Assembly: GCA_947069175.1 (NCBI GenBank) | Contig: CAMTDV010000012.1 | Coordinates: 34,752,341-34,816,340 of the forward strand | Direction: 5' to 3' | Length of the DNA: 64,000 nt | Origin: Scalesia atractyloides | Taxonomy: Eukaryota; Streptophyta; Magnoliopsida; Asterales; Asteraceae | Shown: positions 44,778 to 55,379 of the stretch, in pieces | Numbering within the stretch: position 1 is the stretch's first letter | How the letters are laid out: each line of letters begins with the position of its first letter | Notes under the pieces: model-generated | The model's database searches: none | What the model was told of the DNA's origin: nothing | Seen by the model: only the letters and a program-made list of their open reading frames with translations | Position numbers and translations under genes: made by a program

Positions 44778-45930
44778 ATGTCTTCTAGGCACCTTCGTGG
44801 AGGAAAGAGATCCGGAAAGTCGGCGAAGACATGGTTGCTCAAATAGCCAAGCAAATGGCCTCTGTGATTCCAAACATTGTGATCTAAGTCCAACAAGCTC
44901 TCTCTGCTAATCCCGTAAATCAGGTCAACCAAGATGAACCCAATGCTACTAACCCTCCTGCAAGCGCCACCAAGTGCACTTACAAGCACTTCAACTCCTG
45001 CGACCCTCCAAAGTACGAGGGAACCGAAGGGGTCACTGCACTCCTTCGATGGTTCGAAGAAATGGAAAGCACATTTCTCAACTGCGACTGCCCTAATGAC
45101 CGTAAGGTTCGCTATGCTACTGGTCGTCTCTTTGGGGTAGCTTTAACTTGGTGGAACGCTGAAAAAGGTAAAAGAGGTGCTGAAGCCATGGTAGCTCTAA
45201 CATGGGAACAACTTAGAGAACTTATGACAAGGCATTTTTGTCCAAGGAGTGAAATCAAGAAGTTGGAAGATGAATTCTACTTCTTGAAACAAAAAGATGG
45301 GGATCATGTGACCTACAACAAAAGGTTTCTTGAGCTAAATCAGATGGTCCCGATTCTGTGATGAGCACCGTACCTGCAACCTTGGAAGCAACAATGGAAC
45401 TAGCCACCGAGCTCACTGAAAACCACATCCAAAATGGGGATTTCGATGATGAAAAGAAGAAGAGTGTGAGTAGAAAAACCTTGACTGAACCCTCCAAACC
45501 AACCCAGACCGGATCTTCTTCTCGTTTCAATGCTAAGAGAAAACGAAACGGGAAAAATTATGCGGTCACCCACACCAATCAGCCAAACCCATACAACCAA
45601 CCCATCCCGGCAGCCTCAATCACCCAAGTTGCGCCTCCTACCGCACCATTTAAGTGGCAGTATTCAGGAACTCACCCGAACTGCAACCGATGCCAATACC
45701 ACCACCCAATTGAGAACCCATGTCCCCACTGCACCGGGTGCGGCCGAGGAGGCCATACCATCCAAACTTGTCGTACTCTTCAAAGGCAGGTCCGAAATCA
45801 ACATCAAGCCCAACCCAAGAACCTAATTGTGGGCCAAGCCCCTTACCAGCCACCCCCACTAATGTTACCACCTTCTCAGGTCTTAGCCCAGCCCTTTAAC
45901 CAACCTAACTACCCCATTGAGGGCTTGCTA
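44778..45930 (+). pseudogene. gag of element D (broken)
   Basis: ATG 44778 starts MSSRHLRGGKRSGKS, matching B. A frameshift follows within 50 bases, and a TAA lies near 44884. The gag core reads PPKYEGTEGVTALLRWFEEME, TWWNAEKGKRG and RHFCPRSEIKKLEDEF, ending at 45361 where about 84 bases present in B (5072-5148 region) are missing. It resumes with TVPATLEATMELATEL and a Cys/His cluster near 45685-45790. Function would be the particle shell. Confidence 0.85.
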
Positions 45931-46980
45931 TAATTGCGGTGATCCAACTAATTTCCGCAACACATGCCCACGATTGGTGAACATCATCAACGCTCAGGCT
46001 CAAGCTAACCATGTGAATCAAGCAAACCAACCCAATCCGCCGGCTAGGGGAAGGGCATTCAATATCAACGCCGACCAAGCCAGAGAAGATAACAACATGG
46101 TTAACGGTACGTTTCTCATTAATGGTAGCTATGCATCTATTCTATTTGACACGGGCACGAATAAGAGTTTTGTGTCCTTAGAGTTCGAGTCTATTCTTGG
46201 GTTACCTCGTGTTGGTTTAGCGGAATCGTTCACAATAGAAGTAGCCGATGGAGAACCTATTACGCTAGATTCTATCATTGACAACTGCACTCTTACTCTT
46301 AACGAGCATGATTTTTCAATCGATCTCATCCCCATGAAATTGGGAAGCTTTGACGTCATCATGGCATGGACTGGCTCAGTCAGCATCATGCTGAAATAGT
46401 AAGTTATGAAAAGTATATTCGGATTCCTCTTATCAATGGTCAAACTCTTCGCATATTCGGTGAAACCTCCTCCAAGGGACTTAGGTTGATGTCATACCTG
46501 AAAGCCCGAAAGTATCTGCGCAAAGACTACATGGCGTTTCTAGCCCATATTGTTAAGAAAGAAGGCAAGGAGAAGAAGCTGGAAGATATCCCCATCGCTA
46601 GAGATTATCCCCAAGTCTTTCCAGACGACATCTCGGGACTTCCTCCTATGCGAGAAGTCGAATTTCAAATCGATCTTGTACCTGATGCCACCCCGGTTGA
46701 AAAATCTCCATATCAATTGGCTCCATCCGAAATGCAAGAATTAGCTAGTCAATTGCAAGAGCTGACGGACAAAGGGTTCATTCGCCCTAGTTCATCACCA
46801 TGGGGTGCGCTTGGTTCTTTTTGTCAAGAAGAAAGACAGAACTTTCTGAATGTGCATAGACTATCGGGAGCTCAACAAACTAACCATCAAGAACCGTTAC
46901 CCTTTACCTCGCATCGACGATCTCTTAGATCAACTTCAGGGTGCCACATGTTTCTCATAAATTGATCTTCGTTAGGCTAC
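45917..46980 (+). pseudogene. zinc knuckle, protease and RT start of element D
   Basis: Knuckle CYNCGDPTNFRNTC has Asn where the His should be, so zinc binding is doubtful. The protease has ILFDTGTNKSFVS near 46145 with the catalytic DTG intact. A base is lost near 46363, so the frame changes at MDWLSQHHAE. RT begins with LPPMREVEFQIDL and breaks near 46808; stops then fall within the CFS.IDLR.GYQQL region (about 46960-46980). Confidence 0.85.
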
Positions 46981-47935
46981 CAGCAGCTTAGAGTAGGTGA
47001 AGAAGACATCCTAAAGACAGCATTTCGAACTCGCTATGGCCACTACGAGTTCATGGTCATGCCTTTTGGTTTGACCAATGCCCCAACTGTCTTCATGGAT
47101 TTAATGAATAGAGTGTGCAAGCCTTATCTCGACCGCTTTGTCATTGTATTTATTGATGATATCCTTATCTATTCCAAGACTAAGTTAGATCATGAACGAC
47201 ACCTTCGGCTTATCCTCACACTCTTGAGCACTGAAAAGCTTTACGCTGAGTTTTCAAAAAGTGAATTCTGGTTAAAGGAAGTTCAATTCCTTGGTCATGT
47301 TGTCAACGAAAAGGGAATTCATGTTGATCCAGCAAAAATCAAAGCAGTGCAAGAATGGCAGGCTCCACGCACTCCTACTGAAGTCAGATCATTCCTCGGC
47401 TTAGCGGGTTATTACCGACGTTTTATCGCCAACTTTTTCCACATTGCCTTACCACTCACAGCCTTGACTCATAAGGTTACACCCTTCAATTGGGGGCCCA
47501 AACAGGAGGAGGCTTTCCAAACCTTGAAGCAGAGACTTTGTGATGCACCTGTCCTTACCCTCCCAGACGGGTGTGATGACCTTGTAGTCTTTTGTGATGC
47601 ATCGGGGCAGGGGTTAGGCTGTGTCTTAATGCAAATGGGTAAGGGAATAGCATACCCTCAAGACAACTCAAAGTCCACGAACGGAACTACAACACTCACG
47701 ACCTCGAACTCGGGGCAGTCGTGTTCGCTCTGAAGATATGGAGACATTACCTCTATGGTAAAAAGTGTGAGATCTACACCGACCATAAGAGTCTCTAGCA
47801 TATCTTCAACCAAAAAGAGTTAAACATGAGGCAACGACAATGGGTCGAACTTCTGAACGGTTATGACTGCGAAATCCATTATCACCGAGGTAAAGCCAAT
47901 GTCGTAGTAGATGCTCTTAGTCGAAGAGAATATGC
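46981..47935 (+). pseudogene. RT C-terminal half and RNase H of element D
   Basis: FGLTNAPTVFMDLMNRVCK and FIDDILIYSKTK carry the RT active box (about 47150). The connection RSFLGLAGYYRRFIANF follows. RNase H reads FCDASGQGLGCVLMQ (about 47595), then shifts frame near 47655. A TAG at about 47798 interrupts the TDHKSL.HIF stretch. It ends VVVDALSRREYA at about 47934, where E abuts. Confidence 0.87.
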
Positions 47936-48950
47936 TAACGGTCGACGATTTATTCGACCAACTTCAAGGGGCCAGTTACTTCTCCAAGATCGATTTGAGA
48001 TCAGGATATCATCAGCTGAAGGTTAGAAGTGAAGATGTTTCTAAGACTGCCTTCAGGACCCGATACGGTCATTTTGAATTCTTGGTGATGCCTTTTGGGC
48101 TCACGAATGCACCTGCAACATTCATGGATCTCATGAATAGAGTCTGCAAACCATATTTGGATAAGTTTGTTATTGTCTTCATAGACGACAACTTATCTAC
48201 TCTCGTAATCAAGCTAATCACGAGAAACATCTACGATGCATCTTAGAACTATTAAGGCAAGAGAAGCTTTATGCTAAATTCTCTAAATGTGAGTTTTGGC
48301 CTAGAGAAGTCCAATTTCTTGGACACATGGTAAGTGAGTGTGGTATACAAGTGGATCCCGCCAAAATTGAGGCCATAATAAATTGGGAAGTACCCAAGAC
48401 CCCATCAGAGATTCGTAGTTTCCTAGGATTGGCTGGATACTACAGGAGATTCATTGAGAACTTTTCAAGAATAGCCACTCCTTTAACTACCTTGACCCGT
48501 AAGAATGTTAAGTATAATTGGGGTCCAAAACAACAAGAATCTTTTGAGGTTCTTAAACACAAGTTGAGCAATGCTCCTGTGTTATCACTACCTGAGGGTA
48601 TTGAAGAATTTGTAGTCTACTGTGATGCATCGCACACTAGCATGGGCTGTGTGCTAATGCAAAAAGGCAATGTAATTGCTTATGCATCACGACAGTTAAA
48701 GGTGCACGAAAGGAATTAAACCACCCACGATTTGGAATTGGGTGCCGTTATATTTGCACTAAAGCTATGGAGACATTACTTATATGGCACCAAGTGTATC
48801 ATATACACAGATCATAAAAGTCTCCAGCATTTGTTCAATCAGAAAGAATTGAACATGCGACAACGTCGTTGGATGGAAACACTTCATGACTATGATTGCG
48901 AGATTCGCTACCATCCAGGCAAGCAAATGTAGTTGCTGATGCCTTAAGTC
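47936..48950 (+). pseudogene. RT (partial) and RNase H of element E
   Basis: RT starts inside the palm with SKIDLRSGYHQLKV, then FGLTNAPATFMDL and FIDD near 48180, directly followed by a frameshift. It continues in another frame with CEFWPREVQFLGHM, RSFLGLAGYYRRFIENF and RNase H (YCDASHTSMGCVLMQ, DLELGAVIFALKLWRHYL, YTDHKSLQHLF). A TAA at 48717 and a shift near 48926 break it. Confidence 0.87.
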
Positions 48951-50398
48951 GCAAAGAACGGATTAAACCTATAAGGATTAACGTCAAGAGCATTGAGCTC
49001 AGAAATAGCTTAAATGAGAAGCTATTAGATGCACAAAGGCAAGCTCTATTAGAAGCTAATGCTCCTAAGGAAGGATTAGGTGGAACTATGGATCAGTTAG
49101 CGCCTGGAAAGGATGGAATCCTTAGATTCAATGGAAGAATTTGGGTTCCAATCTTTGGGGGACTTAGAGATCTAATCCTCCAAGAAGCGCATAGTTCTAG
49201 ATACTCAGTTCACCCAGGTGGTGACAAAATGTATCAAGATCTGAAGAAGAATTATTGGTGGATGGGTTTGAAGAAATCCACTTATGTAGCTAAGTGTCTG
49301 ACGTGTTCGCAAGTTAAGGCCGAACATCAGAAACCGTCAGGACTTCTACAGCAATTGGAAATTCCCACATGGAAATGGGAAATGGTAACTATGGACTTGA
49401 TTACCAAGTTACCTAAGACCAAAAATGGAAATGACACCATATAGGTCATTGTGGATAGGCTGACTAACTCAACTCATTTCTTGCCAATAAAGGAAACGTA
49501 TAATTCAGACAGATTGGCTAAGTTGTATATGGACAAGATTGTGTCCCTACACGTGTGCTAGTATCTATTGTATCTGATAGAGATACTAGATACACATCTC
49601 ACTTTTGGAAAATTTTCCAACAATCTTTAGGCACACTATTAAACTTTAGTACGGCTTACCATCCTCAAACTGATGGCAAAGTGAGCGTACTATTCAAACA
49701 TTTGAAGACATGCTCTGGGCATGTGTGATTGATTTAGGTGGAAGTTGGGATGACCACTTACCCCTAATAGATTCTCCTACAATAATAGTTATCATACGAG
49801 CATCAAGGCTGCTCCTTATGAGGCCTTGTATGGGAGAAAATGTAGAACGCCTGTATGTTGGGCAGAAGTTAGGGAAGCTCAACTATCAAGACCAGAGGTT
49901 GTCCGTGATCGTCTCAAAGCTGCCAGGGATAGGCAGAAGAGCTATGCTGACAAGAGGCGTAAACCTCTTAAGTTCCAAGTAGGGGACAAAGTTATGTTAA
50001 AAGTATCACCCTGGAAAGGTGTGATGCGCTTTGGAAAGAAGGGCAAGTTAAGCCCAAGATATATTGGACCATTCGAGATAGTCGAATGTGTCGGCACTGT
50101 AGCTTATAAGCTCAGATTGCCAGAGGAGGTTAGTGGAATCCATGATGTGTTCCACATCAGTAACCTTAAGAAATGTGTAGCCGATGAGTCGCTAGCAATG
50201 TCACACAAGGATGTGCAAATTGATGAAAACCTGAGGTTCGTTGAGAAACCAATTTCGATCGAGGATCGACAGGTTAAGAAGCTTCGAAGGAAAATGATAC
50301 CTATAGTAAAGGTTAAGTGGGACGCTTTTAGAGGTCCTGAGTATACATGGGAGGTTGAGTCCACTATGCGACAAAAGTACCCCCATCTTTTTGAATAA
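48951..50398 (+). pseudogene. integrase with chromo-like tail of element E
   Basis: Zinc region HPGGDKMYQDL and CLTCSQVKAEHQ near 49210-49330. The core starts TMDLITKLPKT, then a TAG at 49441 and shifts. The second Asp region reads SDRDTRY near 49575, and the Glu region is broken near 49680. The tail frame 49826-50398 is intact for 190 residues: KSYADKRRKPL, KGKLSPRYIGPFEIV, IVKVKWDAFRGPEYTWE, ending YPHLFE. One core triad position (SDRDTRY for SDRDGRF) is changed next to, not at, the Asp. Confidence 0.86.
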
Positions 50399-50418
50399 AA
50401 TCTCGAGGTCGAGATTTC

Positions 50419-50435
50419 TTTTAAGGGGGTGAGGA
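50419..50435 (+). other. polypurine tract of element E
   Basis: TTTTAAGGGGGTGAGGA immediately before the LTR start TGTAATACCC. Confidence 0.7.
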
Positions 50436-53400
50436 TGTAATACCCTGTAAAATCATGTCCATTAGTATAATGACACGTGTTGTATTTTAAATATAGTCTA
50501 TTAAAGACTAATAAGGACTAAAGGGTCAACATGCTCAAACTGAGCCTCTGAGTGACGGTCCGATGTCAACATGCATAAATTACAGCCTCTAAGTGACTGA
50601 TATGTCAACATGCTTAAATCATTAGCCTCTGAGTGACTGATATGTCAACATGCTTAAAACTTGGCCTCTGAGTGACTGATATGTCAACATGCTTAAAACT
50701 TGGCCTCTGAGTGACTGATATGTCAACATGCCCAGCCTCTGAGTGACATCGGAATCAACATGCTTATAATAAGCCTATGAGTGATCCTTTGCGAAGTCCA
50801 AACTCTCATACATGCCATTTGTTGGACGAAAGGGTTCAATTCTGTAAATATGTGAAAGTTGGATAATGGAGGGATTAAAAGTGTCAACATGTTAATTTAT
50901 ACCTCTGAGTGACCTTTTAACGAACCGAGAGCTCGAAAATGTCTGGGCATAATCCCGGGTATGCCAAGTATTGGCTACGGAGGGATAAAAGTGCCAAAAA
51001 GGTGCTTTAGAAGGTTATTAGAAGCTTTATAAAGTTAAGGGGTTAAAAGTGTTAAAGTTTGAAACTGGCCAAGGGGCGGTCGCGGGCCGTGAGAGACCAG
51101 GCCTGAGTCTCTCGCGGGGCGCGAGAAAGCCTCTGCTGTAGAAAGTTTGTTTGGCTACCAAACAAAGCTCCAAAAACCATGAATTCGAAACCATGGTCTT
51201 CCAAACAGCTATGCCACGTTTTGGGACACTTGTAAGCTTCCTCTTACACCCTAAACACCTGGCATCACCTCCTTTGAGTTCTCCAACTATAAATGGGTGT
51301 TCAAGTTCACCATTCCAACTTGCACCTTTCTCATTCATACACTCTTCTCCCTCCTCTGGAAGTTCCTACCTGAAAGGAACATCCAACTTAGGTCTCTTGC
51401 ATTCTAGGAATCTCTTGTAAGTGTTCCTTGCTCTTGCATTTTTGTTTATAGGCTTTTATAGCCAAAAGTCAAGTGTTTTATGGAAAACGCTTTGACTTTT
51501 TGTTAAGACCATTATGGTCTAGCCATTTTATCGAAATGAACTTGGGTAAGTGATCGTAATAAGGTGGGTGTTAGTCCCTATAAAGGGCACCTCCTGAAGA
51601 TCACGTTTGCTAGACCAATTGACGGGTCAAAGTTATGATATTAAAAAGTCAAACAAACCATTTTTCAGAAAAATCATAAATTGGTCTTATATATGTTATG
51701 AAACCTAGTTTGACACTTAAAAAAGTTAGTAATAATTATTAGAACATGTAAGAACATGTTCGGCTCGTCAATTTCAGTTCTAGGGTTGGCTCGCAACCGA
51801 AAGTCGTAAAGTTTTAATTCTGCTTTGACTTTCGATTCTGACCCGATTTAGATTAGTTACCTACTGAGCTAAAGTTGCATTATGATCATAATATAATGTA
51901 GCATAACCCTCTGAGGTTATATTACATGATCATAATCAGAACCCAAGTTTAAGCCCAAGTTCCGTAATTATGCCATTTTTGACTAAAATGCCCTTTTTGC
52001 ATAAAACAAGGTTTTAAATTATAATGAACTTGAAAATGAGTTTCCTAATGATGTAATATTATAAGTAGGATTATTTGGGATGTCAAACCAAGTTATAAAC
52101 TGAGTTTTCATACAGGTCCTTAAAACTATGTCGATAAATGACGATTTTAGCCATTGTGGCTTATAAATGGTTTTAATCAAATCTTTTCAAGGTAAATCAT
52201 TTACCTACTGATATGTTATATATCTATATTTTAATCTAACCCTAACATCAGTTTTTGTAAACATCGCATAAAGACGTTATTTTACGACATAAGCGCCGCA
52301 CGGCGCATAATATGATTTTAAACCATATTATTGACCAAAACTTGATACCTACTGATTTTAAAACTTATTTTAAACATATTTACAGTAGGTACATGTTATA
52401 AACTTAGAACCCCAAATAATTTATAAACTATGTGTAAAATGACCAAAATGCCCCTTCGGTGTATAGTTTGGTCATAAAAGATAAATACACATACGAATGA
52501 TATCCTACTGATATTATATCATAAATAATTTTTTTTCTAGAATACTTATAGTTGTAACATTAAATTATATTCAAGTTCCTTTTATACGGTATGAAATTAC
52601 CGAAAAGCCCTTATGAGGCATAAATTCATTTTAAAACCTTAATGAGCATAAAAGTTGATATCCTACTGATATTACAACTTATTTAAAGTATAATTCCATA
52701 TAGAACTTGTCCATGACTTATCCGGTTACCCGATATCGCTGATATGCGTACGGTTAAGTATATGTAACAAGTTTGCGGAATTTAACCGAAACGGGTTTAA
52801 CCTTGTCGTTTAAGTCTCAAAATTTAGAATGTTTATAGTTTATCCATATTACACAAGTCAAGGTACTTGTTGGTATTAAACTACATTCTATCCAATCATC
52901 GTTTAATCTAGCGTCATACGATTTGATCAAGTACGCTAGTAGGTCTAAGTATATGACTTAAATAAAGACCGTTAGTATTTAATTGGTTAGTTTATGCCAT
53001 AATCCAGACTAGAGACTTGCCGGTAAATGCTTTATGCACTTAGTACTTTTGTGTACGGCTGAGTTATTAAAATTAAAGAAGACTAGCTCAGGTAAATACT
53101 CTCGACTTATTTCCCCTATACGGGCTTGGGTTACGGTAAATTATTACTGCTTGGTCGGAAATGGGATCAATCGAATGCCGGATTGTAGCTAGTAAATCCG
53201 CATATTCTGTTTTAAGTCAGTTTTGTTTGATAACTTAAACATCAGGGGTTAACTACCGTGTCCTGGATATCCTCGGCTCATTACAATAGAAATGGCCACG
53301 ACCTTAGCGCGGGTGTAGGCATACACACGTTAGACGCACAATAATGTATTCCCACAAGGTTAGGAGAAATTGACTCCTTCGTGAGTCCAAAGTGGTGTGT

Positions 53401-53912
53401 ACGTTAATCATGTCTCAGTCTCCGTACCGGGCCCTGTATGTATGGACAAACATGTAAATTTGTTAACAAGGTTGGACGGTCAATTAACCCAAGTTATAAA
53501 AAGATTTTTGTGCTGATACGCACTTAAAACATTTTTGAAATGTTTTCAAAATGAGTCAGTTGGGTGTATTTACCAGCGAAAGCTGACGCATTTTCAAAAG
53601 ACTAAACTGCAGGTACAATACGAAAATATGCTGGAAGTGCTCGGTAGTGATAGAGGATCTTGCAAATCCTAAATATGCCCAAAGTTCGTTTTATATTCTT
53701 TCCATGTACAATTTATGATCCGCCTATGGATCTTCTATTACGAGCCTGTATATTATGTTGTATTTTCGAATATTCGGTTTGTAATAGTAATTCTACTCCA
53801 AGACTTTCGCTGTGACATGTTTAATTGACAATGATGTTATCAACTGACGTCACGATACTCCCCACCCGGGCCCACCGGTGTATGGATTTGGGTTGGAAAT
53901 CCGGGGTGTGAA
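50436..53912 (+). repeat. right LTR of element E
   Basis: Begins TGTAATACCCTG and ends at GGGGTGTGA(AA). It contains a tandem repeat of about 40 bp (50525-50785) and a GC-rich hairpin at 51089-51113. A TATAAAT box lies at 51288-51294. Dispersed CCTACTGATAT words occur several times between 52200 and 52680. The matching left LTR is absent, so the left limit rests on the purine tract and TG. Confidence 0.75.
50525..50785 (+). repeat. 40-bp tandem repeat in LTR E
   Basis: About seven units of the form GTCAACATGCTTAAA..GCCTCTGAGTGACTGATAT. Units 4 and 5 are identical; the outer ones are degraded or shortened. A detached further unit is at about 50883-50918. It lies upstream of the TATA box, in U3. 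Confidence 0.85.
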
Positions 53913-55345
53913 AATTTGTGAAGCATAACATACCTCGGTCATAGAATGCAATTTACGAGACGAATTATCCTATGGAGTTGAAAACAAGTTAGAATCAAAA
54001 TCTGATGGCATCCTTCACTATCTAAATCGTATTTGGGTACCTGATCGTGACAACCTCCATACATTTCTCATGAACGAGGCACACAAAATACGATATTCCA
54101 TACACCCAGAGGCTGATAAGATGTATCAGGATCTACGATACTCTTACTGGTGGCCTGGAATGAAAAAAGATATCGTCGTTTTTGTCTCCAAATGCCTCAC
54201 ATGTTCGAAGGTTAAAGCAGAGCATCAAAGACCCTCAGGCCTACTCGTTCAACCCGAAATACCCATCTGGAAGTGGGAAAATATAACCATGGATTTTATT
54301 ACTGGGTTACCTCGCACCTGCAGTGGGCATCATATGATTTGGGTTGTCGTCGATCGCCTTACTAAATCCGCTCACTTCTTCCCAATCCACGAAGACTACA
54401 AATATGAGAAGTTGGCTCGTATCTACATCAATGAAATTGTAGTCAACACGGTGTGCCTTTGAGCATTATCTCGGGTCGGGATGGTAGCTTTACTTTGCGC
54501 ATGTGGCAAGCCGTACAGTCAGCGTTAGGCACTCGACTAGACCTCAGCACTGCTTTTTATCCACAAACTGATGGTCAATCCGAGCGCACCATACAAACTC
54601 TCGAAGACATGTTACGATCATGCGTTATCGATTTCACAGGTAATTGGGATGCCCATTTACTGTTAATCGAATTATCTTACAATAACAATTACCGCTCCAG
54701 CATTGGAATGGCTCCTTTTGAAGCTTTATACGGTCGTAAGTGCCGATTACCAGTATGCTGGCACGAAATTGGTGAAGCTCAAATCACCGCACCGGAACTG
54801 ATACAAGAAACAACCGATAAAATCCTCCAAATTCGCCATAATCTTTTGGTAGCCTAGAGCCATCAAAAGAGCTACGCAGACAAACGGCAAAAGCCGATTG
54901 AATTCAGTGTTGGTGACCAAGTACTTTTGAAGGTATCGCCATGGAAGGGAGTTATTAGATTTGGGCAAAAGGGCAAGCTGGTACCACGTTACGTTGGTCC
55001 TTTTAAGATACTCGAGAGAGTTGGTCCTGTAGCCTAAAGCTTGATCTACCTGAAGAACTCAGCAAGATCCATCCAACCTTCCGTGTTTCTAATCTAAAGA
55101 AGTGCCTAGCCGATGAGAATCTTCATATACCATTAGAGGATATACAGATCGATGAGTTGATGCACTTTGTGGAGCGACCAGTTGAAGTCATGGACTTTGG
55201 TGAAAAACGCTTAAGACACAGTCGAATTCCTATAGTTAGAGTTCGTTGGGAGTCAAAACGTGGACCCGAATTTACTTGGGAACATGAAAACTCGATGCGC
55301 GAAAAGTACCCTCACCTCTTTCAAGATAACCCTACTTCCACTTAA
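53913..55345 (+). pseudogene. integrase with chromo-like tail of element D (after E)
   Basis: Resumes with sequence matching element B from about 7757 (GAAGC.CAACAT..), reaching DGILHYLNRIWVPD, the zinc region (CLTCSKVKAEHQ) and the core. TMDFITGLPRT is intact. SGRDGSF near 54475 replaces the SDRDGRF motif, so the second catalytic Asp appears lost (the remaining Asp is two residues on). SERTIQTLEDML is intact. There are a shift near 54450, TAG at 54855 and a lost base near 55036. The tail ends KYPHLFQDNPTST at 55345. Confidence 0.86.
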
Positions 55346-55365
55346 ATTTCGGGACGAAATTTCCA

Positions 55366-55379
55366 AAAGTAGGGGATAC
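55366..55379 (+). other. polypurine tract of element D
   Basis: AAAAGTAGGGGATA[C] just before the right LTR, the same as in B. Confidence 0.75.

Larger units (their letters stand above)
47936..53912 (+). mobile_element. 5'-truncated gypsy element E nested in D
   Basis: At about 47936 the sequence jumps from D's RNase H/integrase link to the middle of a different RT (DDLFDQLQGASYFSKIDL). It runs through that element's RNase H, integrase, purine tract and a 3.5-kb LTR that ends at about 53912, after which D's integrase resumes. E has no left LTR, gag, protease or RT start. Its proteins differ clearly from D's, so it is another family. Only the right boundary has a normal LTR end (GGGGTGTGA). 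Confidence 0.82.
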
